DNA of 64,000 bases from Eledone cirrhosa (Eukaryota; Mollusca; Cephalopoda; Octopoda; Eledonidae), in the NCBI GenBank assembly GCA_964016885.1, contig OZ024743.1:177074074-177138073 (forward strand). The letters are read 5' to 3'. The translations under genes were made by a program, and so were the position numbers. The notes below the pieces were generated by a model, which made no database searches, had not been told where the DNA came from, and was given only the letters and a program-made list of their open reading frames with translations. This document shows positions 30,750 to 43,272 of this stretch, piece by piece. Position 1 is the stretch's first letter. Each line of letters starts with the position of its first letter.

Positions 30750-31028
30750 TTAGATTGTCAGAAAGTGTTTTAATAAAACGTGTAATGGAAAGAATCGCTG
30801 GACAGATTTTACGGGCAAAACCCAAGGGTAGACTCCGAGAAAAATGGCTGGATAACATCCATGAGCTCGGCTAGTCTCACTTGAGGATTCAGTTGGAGGC
30901 GGTTGCTTCTGACAGGACCAGCTGGAAGGAGTGCTTGAGGACTCTGCTCCAACGACCCCCCTCATGAATAAGTGGGCGAAGAAAAAGATTGCCAGAAAAT
31001 GTTTTAATAAAACGTGTAATGAAAATAA
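30750..31028 (+). mobile_element. LINE C-terminal remnant between ~38-bp direct repeats
   Basis: The frame at 30790-30985 reads ILRAKPKGRLREKWLDNIHE and LEAVASDRTSWKECLRTLLQ, an RT C-terminal tail, then a stop. The flanks 'cagaaagtgttttaataaaa' and 'cagaaaatgttttaataaaa' with 'cgtgtaatg' on both sides form a long direct repeat, likely a target-site duplication. Confidence 0.65.
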
Positions 31029-31111
31029 CTCTATAATTATAAATAAGAGTTACTTCCCTTGCAAATTTTCTTTTGCGGTATGTGGCTATATTATATTTAA
31101 GCTGCACCATT

Positions 31112-31266
31112 CTTTGCAGCTTAGAGTTACGGTCCTTTACGGTCTGAGTTCAAATTCCGCCGAGGTTAACTTTGCCTTTCATCCTTTCGGGGTCGATAAA
31201 ATAAAGTACCAGTATTGCACTGGAATAATTTCTGGCCTTGTGCCAAAAGTAGAAACAATTATATTT
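31112..31266 (+). mobile_element. OK/OR-like SINE, head truncated
   Basis: 'gcagcttagagttacggtcc', 'gagttcaaattccgccgagg' and tail 'gccaaaagtagaaacaatta'. CA/CATA microsatellite follows to 31375. 31376-31640 shows nothing clear. Confidence 0.78.
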
Positions 31267-31639
31267 AAGCTGCACACATACGCACATGCTCGTGTATACA
31301 CACACATGCATACATACACACATACATACACACACATATACACACACATACATATATACACGCACACTACACTCCTCACCAATAAAGAGAGCAAAATAAA
31401 ATGCAAATGATGTTTGGCGACAGTACAAAGAGAACTCTTCAATTCAACTTCATTACCTTCAAACAAGAATAGAGAGCTGTCAGCGAGAAACCCCGAAATC
31501 AGAAGAGCGTGACTAAAAGGAAAATTATTAATAAAATATTCAGCCGAAACCAAACTTCAATTTATAGAAGTATGAGACGCAAATCACTAAATATCCCAAA
31601 AAGGCATAGACTCCTTCTGGAGGAAAATATGGGTGTAGA

Positions 31640-32172
31640 AATGAAGTACAACTAAGTCGAAGTCTTGTTTAAAGATATCCGAACGAAATATTGCCCATGA
31701 GCTAATGACGATTCTACAGATACGGCTGGTTCAGCGAGTATCTCATGCCGTCCTCCGAGGCTATGCATTCTTCATCCTATCGGCCGGGACCCAAAGGCGG
31801 AGGGCAAATTAGTTGGTGATGGAGGATACTGGTTCGGAAGTCACTTCCACATATTTATTCAATTAGTTCTACTTGAAAGTACCATGTGAAATAAGTACTG
31901 TAGCCTGAGTCTTTCTTAACTAGCTAACTCTATACCATTTCTCCCCAGGCTTATCTATAACCTTTTTACCTAGGTCCACCCTGGCCATATATTTAGATTT
32001 GTAGCTGTGATAATTGGGGCTCTGGTATATGTTAGTAACTGCCTCAGTGCAAACATCGAGAAGCTGGGCTTCACAGAACCAGAAAAGCACGGCTAGTTAG
32101 GAAGTTGCAAGAACATTCCATTAATGGAACAGTAAAAATATGTAAAACATTTCAGAAACTCAGCATGTAATG
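31640..32172 (+). mobile_element. RLE-type LINE C-terminal remnant
   Basis: With frame changes the end reads VAVIIGALGYV, then NIEKLGFTEPEKHG and NGTVKICKTFQKLSM before taa. This is the same domain end as at 59720-59876 (IPIIIGATGYIP, TELGF, AGTFNICKTFLRF). The 5' part is too decayed to place. Confidence 0.55.
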
Positions 32173-32194
32173 ACTAATATATATATAGAAACAT

Positions 32195-32306
32195 AAACAT
32201 GCATGTATACACATATAACTCAAAATATATTGATCGACACATGCAATATATTCTATACCTATACAAAGGTACACACAAGCGCATACAGAAATACATACAT
32301 ATTTAC
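32195..32306 (+). repeat. CATA-like segment repeated at 18376-18492
   Basis: 'acacatataactcaaaa', 'acacacaagc' and 'catacatatttacc' occur in the same order in both places. Confidence 0.5.
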
Positions 32307-32307
32307 C

Positions 32308-33544
32308 GAGATCTAAAGCAAAGTGGATTGATTTTTGGTAGAATTCTGTTGAGAAGCATTCGATTTGCCAATTTGGTTGGAGGACAAAGCTATTCCCCTG
32401 TAGTTGTCTGTATAGCCGAGATCACCAGACTTTGGTAGTGGCATGATATCGCTTTCTGACCATTGGTCAGGCTTCTCGCCGACAATCAGCTTGTTGACAT
32501 AGCCGAGCATGATGTCATCCAGGTTGCAATGCTTGAGAACTTCCGGGCCGATGCCATCATATCCAAAGGCTTTCCCCTCCTTCAGAAACATCTTAGCTAT
32601 TGAGTGTGAAGAGTGTGTCTGAGATTCCCAGATTTTTCAGCACTGATGCAATTTCGCCGTTCTCACCCACAACCTTAGGCTCTTTTCCAAGTAATTCCTT
32701 GAAGTGTGAGTACCACTTCTTGATACGATCTTCCTTAGAGTTTGCTTTTATTATTGCTTGTTTGCTGATACGTAAGTCCAAAGCTTTCCTAGCTTTTTCT
32801 GAAATGAAGTATTGGCAATGAAAAGTCCTTCTTTGTCTGCGAAATCGCTCACTAGTTTCCCATTTCTGTTGCTTGATTCATGAAATGTATATTTACCAAC
32901 GTCTCTCCCAAGATGTGCCTTGCAGTCCCCATCACAACCAACATATTCTGTTTCGGGACCTCCTTTGCTGTGGCTGCTAACTGATTGTAGTGTTCCTCAG
33001 CTTCATCACTCCCCTCAACTGGCGAGTAATGGACAATAACGGTGAGTGCTGGATTACCACTGAAATTAGTAATGAAATTTGCTCCACGGTTCCACGTTCG
33101 ATAGAGCACTTTCATCGCTCTGTTGATAACTAGGCCTACTCCTCCTGATGATGCGCTGTTGGCATTTCTCCAGGCTGAGGATGTAATAATTGTTCTATCT
33201 TCGACACGTTCGTACAATATATCCTCATCATATACGATTTTGTGGTCCACAATACCCAGTATTGGGAATGTATGAATTCTGCAGTTGTTCGCTAACTCGT
33301 TACGCTTGCTTTCTAGGCGTAAAGTTCTTACGTTCATAGTTGCTACATTAGTATACTGTTGGCAGGTCAACAGTCTGCCGTTTTCTCTACTGCCATCCTG
33401 TACTAACTTTCCTTTTGGCTTTGGGAGAGCACATTCATGAATCTGTGTAGACTTTGCAGTGTAGCGAGGACAAGAAGAACTAGGGCCGCCCTTAGGAGAA
33501 TTTGATTTGGTGTACTTCATGTTTGTTTCGGTTACTGAATACAA
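32308..33544 (-). pseudogene. RTE-like LINE pol, N-terminal half: endonuclease and RT start
   Basis: Minus strand: TMNVRTLRLESKRNELANNC and ILGIVDHKIVYDED (APE-type endonuclease start), VGLVINRAMKVLY, YSPVEGSDEAEEHYNQL, then after frameshifts DQWSESDIMPLPKSGDLGYT, DNYRGIAL and KLANRMLLNRILPKINPL (RT motifs 1-2). It stops there, at the left edge of the inverted segment. Frame changes near 32590 and 32790-32850. Confidence 0.72.
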
Positions 33545-33888
33545 TCAGGGATCGCTGCTTCTCCTGAATGTCAATAGTTCTCTTCTAACTCGAGCGGGAG
33601 TGCCTTTCCATTGTCAATTTGCATTAATCATCTGCAAAGCCGCATTGTTCTCAGAACCCTACACTAGTCTTTCGATGCGTGCAGCTGGAACTACTGCCAC
33701 CAATTGATTTGGCAGGATTTTTTTTTCTTTTCTTTTAGATGGCCGTTGACTCTTATGGGTTCTTCCGCTCTTTGTCAGGTTTTGTTTTTTGTTCTGCAGG
33801 GTGTCCAAAACCACCCTCCTCACCAAGTAAACTTGGTGGGTTGCCGGTTTAGTCGCCGACGACCCGACCATGCGACAGGTTGTACTGG

Positions 33889-35056
33889 GTTACATGCTAC
33901 CAGGAAGGTCGACTATTGTGCATATTCTTGCATTGGGGAGATTAATCGAGGGTGTCCAATCACACAACCTAAAAGCTGTCTTGACGGTTGTAGACTTTCG
34001 AAAAGCATTCGACAGCATCTACCGTGGGCGAATGCTCCAGATCCTGAGAGCATATGATGTGCCTGAAAAGATAGTTCAAGCTATAGGTCTGATGTACGAG
34101 GGTACTCGAGCTCGCGTATTGACACAGGACATAAACACTTATTACTTTGAGGTTCCCGCAGGTGTTCTCGAATGCGACACGCTTGCACCCTTTCTATTTG
34201 CAATCGTCCTCGATTATGCAATGAGATAGGCCATTCATGGGAAGGAAGAAGAGTTGGGTTTCAAATTGGATCGAAGGAGAAGCTGTTGTCAAAAGTTGTC
34301 ACTGACACAGACTTCGCCGATGACATTGCCTTGATCACAGAGGAAATCAGCCAAGCTCAAGCAGTGCCCACACGTGTCGAGGTTGAATTAGGCAAAATAG
34401 GACTGCATCTCAATGCAAAGAAGACCGAAATCATGCACTACAATCAGGTTGATCCAGCTCCAGTTCTTGCTAAGGGCGGTACAACAATCAAAACAGTTGA
34501 GAATTTTAAGTATCTTGGTGCATGGATGCACAGCTCACGCAAGGACTTTGAAGTTAGAAAAGCACTGGCATGGTCGGCATGCCACAAGCTATTGAAGGTG
34601 TGGAAGTCCGACCTAAACCGCAAAATCAAGGAGCGCCTCTTCCTAGCAGCTCTTGAACCCATCCTGCTTTACGGCAGTGAAGCGTGGACTATTGACAAAG
34701 TGCTATGCAAGAGACTTGACGGATGTTACACGAGGAATCTGAGAATAGCTCTCAACATTTTTTGGAAACAGAAGCTGACAAATAAGGAACTATACAGATC
34801 ACTACCACCAGTCTCAAAAAGAGTTGCCTGACGACGAATGAAACTGGCTGGGCACTGCATCCGTCATCCAGAAGAGACAGCATCTCAACTTGTGCTCTGA
34901 AAACCGGCAGTCGGACGAAGAAGCGTGGGAAGACAGGCCGTCTCATTCATTGATACCTTGCTGAGAGATGCCAACATTGATAACATCGACGAACTGAGAA
35001 ATGTTATGCTCGACCGGGACGATTGGAGAAAGCGTGCTGAATTTTTGCGAGTGTAA
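33889..35056 (+). pseudogene. RTE-like LINE pol, C-terminal half
   Basis: Plus strand: PGRSTIVHILALGRLIEGV, AVLTVVDFRKAFDSIYRGRM (motif A), AGVLECDTLAPFLFAIVLD (motif B, degraded), then in another frame TDTDFADDIALITEEI (FADD, motif C), LHLNAKKTEIM and the YGSEAWTIDKVLCKRLDGC tail. A frameshift lies near 34220-34250 and a stop near 34830. Confidence 0.75.
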
Positions 35057-35794
35057 ACTCGGCCGAAGAAGAAGTAAAGCGAAGTTAGTGGTTGTTGTTG
35101 AAGAGGATGATAAACACTACAAATAGAATAATTTTGGTTGAATATATAACTTTTCTACGCTTCAGCAAATAGGAAAAAAAAAAATGATTACTTCGAATCA
35201 TAAAAATATAAAGTTTGATGGTAGCACTCACAAATGTATACAGTGTTCGAAAAATCCTTTGTTTAAATGTGGTATGCTCAAGTAGAAGGTGAAAAGTTGG
35301 TGGTAGTAAGCCTGCAGTGCATTTCTGCGGACAATGGCTAGCGACACCCGCTACAACAGCTCCTTCCTCAAGTAGGCGGCTGTCGTTCCGATATTCCGAT
35401 TGTTAATGTCAGAGTAGTACTTCCGTGACAAATTGTTTTCAGACCTTGTGTTGAAACTATCGCAATTACATTGTAGAAGAGACATTATACATATTACACA
35501 CATTCACTCACACAGACATATATTCATACACACATGCACATACAGACAGACATATACTCTTAACAACACAAACAGGATATATTTATACTTATTCAAACAA
35601 ACAAACTGCTAAATGCCTAATAAAACAAGGGAAAGTACTCTTCAAATGAAAAGTTCCTTCCCTTACAATTATTGACTACACCAAATAGCATCAGCAGAAA
35701 CTGAATCAGGCCTGATCACCAAGCTATTGTATTGCTAACTTAATGTTATTCTTTAACGACTCACTCAACTAAGCACTACATTTTATCGCCAAGT

Positions 35795-35945
35795 CAAGAG
35801 TAGTCAAACTATACGGTCATATAAAAAGATCAACTCGTTGTGTGAGTAGGTTATGCCTGGAAGGAAGGTTGGTTAGTAAGAGAAGCAGAGGCCGGCAGCC
35901 AAAACGATGGTTTGATAATGTCAACTTATGGACTGGATTTGATTT
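35795..35945 (+). mobile_element. LINE RT C-terminal scrap
   Basis: A frame reads KLYGHIKRSTRCVSRLCLEG, then RGRQPKRWFDNVNLWTGF, typical of the end of a LINE polymerase. The stretch 35080-35790 is AT- and CA-rich without recognisable features. Confidence 0.5.
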
Positions 35946-36239
35946 TGTTCTTTAAACTTTGCTGTTGGAGAAAAATATCTCATGCTGATGCGCAGTCTGC
36001 AACTGGCGGAGTTTAGCGTCAAAGTAATAAATAGTGTTAACCATCCAGCGTTTTGTGATATGAAGAAAGCCGAGAGGTTAACAGTCGACGCCCGAAACGA
36101 GCGGGGTACAGGCCCAGCGATTCCAACGGACGACGAGCGGGAACACGCTAGACGTCCGAGAGAAGAAAGCGGGAAGCACATAGAATGGAGTATTGAAGAA
36201 GTAAGGTTGTGCAGCGGAAGGTGGAGGGCACAAAAGCGG

Positions 36240-36535
36240 CTCGAAGAAGGGTGTCGTGAACGACCATTTTCCCGTTCAACGGTGGTAAACCCCTCATCTG
36301 TGATGCCACATGCAGCGACACATTCTCCTGCAGCAACCTGGTGGAGTCTGAGATTAACCCAGGCTCTACTGCACTTCTGGCTGAGGAGGGAAAATTCTCC
36401 AAATATTGGTCGCTCTCAGACAGGTTTGTGATCGAGCCCGTGGCAGTGGAAATTTTTGGTGTCCTTAGCCCTAGGGCCACATCCCTACTCACCGCCACTA
36501 AATGCAAGCATGCTGGAGGTCAGATTAGTTGATAG
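36240..36535 (+). mobile_element. Remnant of an RT-associated C-terminal domain
   Basis: The plus frame 36341-36532 reads EGKFSKYWSLSDRFVIEPVA, then FGVLSPRATSLLT. The same region occurs at 45650-46070. The pattern (SLSDRF..P.AVE..GV.GP.A) resembles a C-terminal segment of invertebrate retrotransposon polymerases as I remember them; the class is not certain. Confidence 0.45.
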
Positions 36536-36959
36536 GACACATACAATTCAAAGAAAAATAGCATTTCTCACTGAAATCGAGAGGGTTGTTCTATGAATTC
36601 ACCAAACATTGTTCCCCTGTAAATCAGATAACTCCGAAATAAATATCAAACTAAATAGTAAAAATAAGAACCAAGTGACAGCATAACCTTAAATAAACTA
36701 TATTATAATACATGAATAAAAACAAAATACGAAATAATCTAGTTAACACCAAATGTGTTTCCTATTTAATGCGAATGTTCAGGTCAGGGGCTTGCCATAG
36801 TGAAATTTTTTAAAGAATGTTCGACAAAATTTAGCAGAAACAGAACCGAGAAAAGCGTTTTAAAATAACAGAATTTTATGTTGCCTGGGATAATAATTGT
36901 TTTAAAGCTTATACACTTATTAGGGAGCCAGGTGTCAAAAGTGACAGTGAATAACATAA

Positions 36960-37065
36960 ATATTAATCCTTTTTTAATACTATATTTCGAACCAAATACA
37001 CTGCCTCAATGTTTCAATTAGTTCTGAAAATAATGAAGAATTTGAAGGATTTAGTAATATTGTAG
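36960..37065 (+). repeat. 5' part of the 'tatttctcatgaaatac' MITE-like repeat
   Basis: 'atactatatttcgaaccaaa', 'tgtttcaattagttctgaaa' and 'tgaaggatttagtaatattg' match the copies at 20490 and 25098. 36535-36960 and 37065-37320 show nothing else I can name. Confidence 0.5.
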
Positions 37066-37319
37066 AGAACTCTCGACACACTTTACCACGATGGGATTTC
37101 TAAGTCTGCCACAGACAACCACCTTATTACTTAGTTACGACATCAGTACTCCATTACTTAGATCACGTTCTCTGGTGGAAGGATTAGTGAAACCAATTGC
37201 ACATACAGGGTCGGTGGAACTGGGAGGGCCAGGGGGCCATGTCCCCCGACTCAATAATTATATTTTTCTCCCCAAACTCCCAAAACACACATTTGTATAT
37301 GCGCTACAATTTATGTACA

Positions 37320-37573
37320 TGTTATGTAGAGAGAGATGGGAGAGGTAGATATAAATATAGTGAGCGGGAGAGTGTGGTGGTAATTGATATAGAGAGGGTG
37401 ATTGGAAGAGAGTTCCGTGTAGTAGATATAGAGAGGGGGAGAGTTTGGTGTTAATTGTTATAGAGAGGGGGATTGGAAGAGAGTTCCGTGTCGTAGATAT
37501 AAAGATGGGGAGAGTTTGTTGTTAATTGATAGAGAGAGGGGAATTGGGAGAGTATGTTGTATAGATGATATAG
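37320..37573. repeat. 'gatatagagaggggg' minisatellite, left part
   Basis: Repeating modules 'gatatagagagggggattgg' + 'aagagagttccgtgtagta' + 'gatatagagagggggagag' + 'tttggtgttaatt', about 70-75 bases per pair of half-units. The array resumes at 43273 on the other side of LINE C. Confidence 0.85.
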
Positions 37574-37813
37574 ATTTCTATTTATTTGCCACCAGGGCAT
37601 CAAAGATTGGGACAAATACAAAGGGGGGAGTTTACATACATTTAAAAAGACGTGTAAAAAACATATAACAAATTGAATTTAACAATCGATGTCCTCAATA
37701 GGAAGGGGCGTTGACATGGGTCGCACACACCCCCGAAAAAATGTGCAACCCTCCTCTTCAGGAGCAGAAAGAGCGGGTGCTCCCCTCCTCTCCTCATTCT
37801 TCTCCTCTCTCAC

Positions 37814-40800
37814 CTACAGGCTGATATAGAGAGAAGGCCCATTCACTCGGGCCATTCTCTCCACTTTCACCCACCTTTCATAAAACTTGCTGGGGTAGAG
37901 CACCTCTCGCTCCATTCTGATCCTTCTTCTAAAGTGGTACTTGAAAAAAAAGACCAGTTGTTGGCCGGAGAGAAAGGTGTCTGACCTCAGCCGTTTCAAC
38001 CTTGTCCACCATACAACTTCTTTCGCCATAGCTATCACACAGAGGAAAACCGCCTCTCCTTCGTTTTTGAAAGGGGGAGGCGGTTTAATCGTGACAATGT
38101 TCTCGGTGGTCAACCGGATTGGTCCCACCCGCGACAGTAGTCGTTCCACATAGCCCCACAGGTCAGCAACGCCCGGGCAGTGTACGAATGCGTGTGCGAC
38201 GGTTTCCTCGTCACGCACGCATCTCGGACAGATCTTCTTCGAGGGGTCCCTACGCGGGCGCCCGTGTCTGTAGAGCTTGTCCCGAACGGGTAGAGCTCCT
38301 CGGTAACATTGCCAAGCCAGGGACTTTTGGAAGTTGTCCATCGGTCCCGGGCCAAACGTCCTACCGAACAGACTGGCCAGCTCATCTTCCTCCATGCCCA
38401 GATCCTCTCCGAAGTGTCGTCGCACTTACTGCGCACCAACCCTCTATAGAATGTTGAGGTTGAGTCTCCACTGATTGCCGGATCCGCTTGCCAGAGGGCC
38501 GTGAGCGCCTGGGCACATTCAATGTGCCAGTCGCCCACTTTTCTCGGTCTTTGTTTGACCCAGGATTGCAGCTCGGTGAGTGAGACGAGTCTCGGAAAGG
38601 CTCGCCTCACAAACAGGGCCCACACCGGCTGACCAGTGAGGAATACCTGGAAGTGTCGTAGCCTTAATGCGTGTCTACGCATCGTCAGCCACGGCTGCCC
38701 CAGCCCTCCGTTCGAAGAGTGTTGACAGCGGATGAATCTTCTCACCAAAGGAGCCCGCTTCTTCCAAAGAAATCGGAAGAGCGCGCGCTCCATTTTAGCG
38801 AGTGTTTTCTCTGGGCAAGGCACGACGGTCAAGCGGTAGTAGATGACGGACGCTATATAAGCGTTCGCCACCTCCGCTCGACCTTTCAGGGATAGTTTGC
38901 ACTCGGCCCACTTCTGGGCAAGTGCAAACACCTTGCCCGTTACCTCGTTCCAGTTTTTCTCCACCTGGATCCGGTCCTAACCAGACCCCGAGCAGCTTCA
39001 CCGGTCCCTCCGTCCAGCGTCAGACGATGCCGTAGGAGGGCATCGGTTTGCCCCTCCACGTCCCGAGTTGCAAATCGACAGACTTGTCCCGTTTCAGCTT
39101 GTCTCCTGTGAACCTTTCATATTCCTCCAGTAAGGTGCCGATCTGCCCGATTTCCGAGGCGCACGACACCATTACTGTCATGTCATCAGCGTAGGCCGAC
39201 ACCGCTTTCCGCAATCCCGGTACCAAGGGGATGCCCTGCAACAGCTCCAGCTTCCGCAGTAGTGGCTCGAGAGCCAGCACATACAGGAGGGAGGAGAGAG
39301 GGCATCCCTGTCGGATGGATCGCGTGATTTGGAACGGCTCCGAGAGGTAGCCGTTCACCTTGACCCTCGAGCAGGTGTTGCTGCTGTGCATTGCAGCAAT
39401 CCAGCCCCTGAAAACGGGTCCGAAGCCTGCCGCCGCGAGAACCGCTTCCAGGTACCGATGGTCAACCCTATCGAACGCCTTAGATTGATCCAAGTTGATC
39501 AGGGCCCCACCAAAGCCGGTTGTATCGCATGAGGTGGAGGTTGTCGTGTATGGACCTGGATGGGATTGCGCATGTTTGCGCTTCTCCCACCAGGTTCCCG
39601 ACGACAAGCGCCAACCTCTTCGCTAACACCTTGGCCAAAATCTTTAACTCTGTGTTTAGCAGAGTTATGGGCCTGAAGTTATCTATGTCATCCCCCTTGT
39701 TCTCGTCCTTCCTCACCAGCGTGACTACGCCCTTGGTCACAGAACTGGGAATTCTCCCGTTCTGTTGCCAGTTGCAGTAGACCGCCTCGAGGAGACCGGA
39801 GAACAAGCCCGGCATCGCTACATTAAGTTCGTATGGTAGACCATCGAGACTCGGAGATTTGCGTTTGCCGCATTGGCTCAGCGCTTCCCCTATTTCAGCG
39901 GCTGAAATCGGCCTCTCGCAGGACTTCGCCTCCCCGTCTGAGAGCCGTGGCAGACCGACGAGGTAGTGACCGAAATCCATGGCCCCACCCGGCCCGCCGC
40001 CCCTCCCGAACAGTCGTGCAAAGCGCCGTTGAAAGGCCGCGCTCATCCGCTCAGGTTCAAGGATCACGCGTCCATCCTGGTCCTTCAAAGACCGAATCGT
40101 GGACTTGTTTCCACTTTTTGCCTCTGTCACTCGGGCCCAGCTAACAGCTTTGGCTCCCTCGTTACCCAGAGCACGTATTTTACTCCTGACAACGCAGCCC
40201 TCGTGCTTCGCATCAAAGAACTGGTCTAGGGCCGTTCTTAACGCCAGCATGCCGGCCACGTTGCCACTCCTAATCGCTTCTTCTACTCTATCTATTAATT
40301 CCCTTTCAGTTCTATTCCTATCTGATGCTAATTCCTGACTAAAACCTATCGATTCTATTCTAATTTCTCTCTTGAGAGAGCCCCACCACCTGCTGTTGAC
40401 AATTGCCCCCGTCAACCGCTGCTTAACTAGTGTGCTAATCCGCTTACTGTAAGCTTTGTTTGTCGGTAAAGACAAGTTTAGCTTCCAGTAACCGGGTCCC
40501 TGTCTATGAGTTCTATCAAGGTTGACCACTCCGGTCACCAACTTGTGATCCGAATAGTCAACCATGAACATTCGTGGACAGCTTAATATGTCCCTATCTT
40601 TATTTCTAACTAGGAACCTATCTAGGTACGACCTAGATGTTCCGCTAAGATTAGTCCACGTCCACAGTGGCTCAGTCGGAAAATCTAGTCGATATCTATC
40701 GGCCAGATCAAATCGGCCGGTTAATCGTTTGAGGCTGTTACACCCCCCTCTATCGGGACATGCCCCTACATAGTCATAACGTGCATCCAGGATACCATTC

Positions 40801-41225
40801 CAGTGCCCCACTAAAAGCAAGGAGCGAGACGTTCCCCGAAAATTCTCCAGGCGTCGGAAGAAGTCCGGTCGCGGTGTCCCAGATGGGGCATACGCTGCCA
40901 CCAGCCTGAAAGCTCCATCTTCACTACTGCCGACGTCTAAAACCACCAGTCGACCCTCCGGGTCCAGGTGTACCTTCTGTGTGGCAAGACCTAGGTATTT
41001 TCGCAGCAGAACGACAACCCCACCCCCACCCCTCGGCTGACAGAGAGATGCGTAGATCTCAAAGTCGTCGAAGATGGGGGCCAGTTGGCGCTCGCTGCTG
41101 ATCCTGGACTCGCAAATAAGCATTACATCCACTCTGTGCAACCTGAGGTCATTTAAGAGTTTGCCCTGTTTCCAGGACATCCCCAGGCCGCGTGCATTCA
41201 CACATCCAACTCTTATATTGGCCAT
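37814..41225 (-). pseudogene. LINE C ORF2, endonuclease-RT, several frameshifts
   Basis: 581 codons from 41225 are open: MANIRVGCVNARGLG, ICESRI, VGHWNGILD (D of the usual GDWN changed to H), YSDHKLVTG, FRPITLLNTELKILAK. Near 39515 about 35 bases are missing. RT motif A (INLDQSKAFDRVDH), motif B (RQGCPLSS) and YADD follow in 39607-39020. Further frame changes near 39000 and 38400-38430 precede the C-terminal CPRCVRDEETVAHAFVHC. Confidence 0.85.
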
Positions 41226-41711
41226 GTTGGTGCTGAAGAGTTTAAAGGAAGAGGAAAGGAAATTACTTACCTCTTCGTCTCCTGGGGACCAGGCTGCACA
41301 ATTTCCATGGGGGTGTTGGAAGGGTTGTTTGGTGGGGTGGTGGTTTGTGGTGGGGTGATGACATCAGTGTGTCGTGGGATTAGGGTGTTTGGTGGGGTGT
41401 GGGTGTCTGGGTGGGGGTGGGGAAACATCTCAATAGGACGCTGTTAAGTGGTTTGGTGCAGGTGGTCCCCTCATGCATTGGATGGTTCTTTTTCTAAGTT
41501 ACATAGGTTTCCGTTGGGACCCTAATCATCATTAGGTGCGGTTTGTTCGCTGCGTAGGTGAAAGTGATCCCTTCGGTTTCCACCGAAGGGTTATTTTCTA
41601 TTGCTTTCATCAAAATGTTATTGTTCTTGTTAATGTATGTATAGAGTTTTTGTTGTGTTGTGTTTGTTTTTGTTTGTTGTTCTTGTGCGTGTTTGCGTTT
41701 TGTAGTATGTG

Positions 41712-42839
41712 TTATGTTTTGGGGAGGGGTGGGATTTTTTGTTTGTGATGTTTGTTCTGTTTGTGCTGGTGGTTGTGTGTTTGTAGCATTTTTGTTAATG
41801 TGGTGCCTTTTTTTTTCCTTTTCACCCGTTGAAAGGGTTCTCCGTCGTCGTCACTGGGTGACGTTGATACGGAGTCCTCTTCCGTGTTGTTGGGGAGGGG
41901 TATATTTTGGGGTTTTGTTGAGGTTGCTTTTGTATTTGTTTTAGGTGGGGAGGGGTTGGGTGGAACAGTGTTTTGTGTTGTTATTTTTCCGTGTTGTTGT
42001 TGTTGTTGTTGTTGTTGTTGTGGTGGTGGTGGTGGTGGTGGTTGTGTTGTTGTGTTCGGGGTTGACAGAAGAGCCTTTTTTTTACTCGTTAATTGAGGAC
42101 AGGCAGCCCTCAGGTGACCCCTGCTTAAGCAGTGGTAACATAACGGCGGCCTTCCCTCCACTGAAATGTTTATATAAGTTAGCCCGTCCAGAGGCACGCG
42201 TTGTGGGATATTCGCTATTCGTTCTGGGCTCATTTGCACCAGAACTTCTCCGCTGGTTCCACCAAATACACCTCCGGAGGACTTTCCTATTGAAATTATC
42301 CTGTCTTCATCAAAGTCAATGATTCCACATAGTATCCACCAAATATTTACATTTGGTGTGATACTCATAATTTTTATTCTTTGTGTCCTTTTTCCCCTGT
42401 ATGTGGGGAAAAAGGTGAAGCGGGGGGACACAATGGGTGATACCGAGTTATTTTGTGCTGTTGACTGGTTATTCATTAGCACCGAAATGCTACCAAACAG
42501 TTTTCCTTTTTGTATGAAGGTTATATCCTTCATTGCATTTTTTAGAACCACAATTTCATTTTGTGATAATTGAGCTGGTTTTCTTGTTTCGTTCGATATT
42601 CTCCTGAAAACCACAGTTTTCAGGACAGCCTTTCTACGTAATTCCTGTGGAGAATTGATGCTAAAAGCACCGTTTTCGCTAAAAGTCACGAATTGTTTTG
42701 CGTCTTGTAGTAGTTGTTTAGCATTTGTTATGTCAATTGGCGTGTATAGTTCGTTTTTTTTTACAGTCTGTGCGAACGTTGTTTTGGTGTTGTCTTTTTT
42801 GTTGCTGTTGTTGTTGTCACTGTTGGTAATATTGTTCAT
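41712..42839 (-). pseudogene. LINE C ORF1, shortened CCHC protein (375 aa)
   Basis: Shares TFAQTVKKNELYTPIDITNA and the knuckle CYHCLSRGHLRAAC with A, then a PPPPPPPQQQQ tract. Compared with A it lacks the first ~90 Asn-rich residues in frame and ends early at KIPPLPKT. Remnants of the Asn-rich start lie upstream as (GTT)-type repeats on the plus strand. Confidence 0.75.
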
Positions 42840-43272
42840 GTTTTCCTTGGTGTTGCTATTGTTGCAGTTGTTGGTTGTGGTGTTATTGTCACTGTTCTTG
42901 TTGTTGGTGCTGGTATTATTTACCGGGTTTGGTTTCGTGGTTTCAATATTTTCAACGTTTTACTATAATGCGAGGGGGGGGGGGGGGGCTGCAAGCTTTG
43001 TACTCCTACCTTACCTCCACCACTTTTCTTAGTGGGCGTGGCACTCACGACAGTGTGCTAGGTTTAAATGGCATCCATTGCTGATACCAAGTCTACACAG
43101 TTTTGAGATGAAAATGAAAATTTCGCCCCAGAAAGGGGCGAAAATTAGTTGACTCAACGTCTGAAGGCCCAGGCAAGGGGTTAAAATAAACAATGCTATT
43201 AAATTGAGCAATGAACTCACAGTTTTTTTTGACAATAATCCGTAAAAATCCGGAGCGAAGTAATTCACGTCT

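Larger units (their letters stand above)
32308..35075 (+). mobile_element. RTE-like LINE with inverted 5' half (twin-priming structure)
   Basis: The left half (32308-33893) is on the minus strand: 5' UTR words shared with 48006-48175, then endonuclease and the first RT block. The right half (about 33889-35075) is on the plus strand and resumes at the next RT block, running to the 3' end 'ggccgaagaagaag'. The two halves are complementary pieces of one element. Confidence 0.75.
37574..43272 (-). mobile_element. LINE copy C (same family as A and B), full length, decayed
   Basis: About 5.7 kb. The 3' end 'tttgccaccagggcatcaaa' matches B. The 5' end 'aattcacgtct' matches A. It splits the 'gatatag' minisatellite. 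ORF2 has several frameshifts and ORF1 is shortened. Confidence 0.85.
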
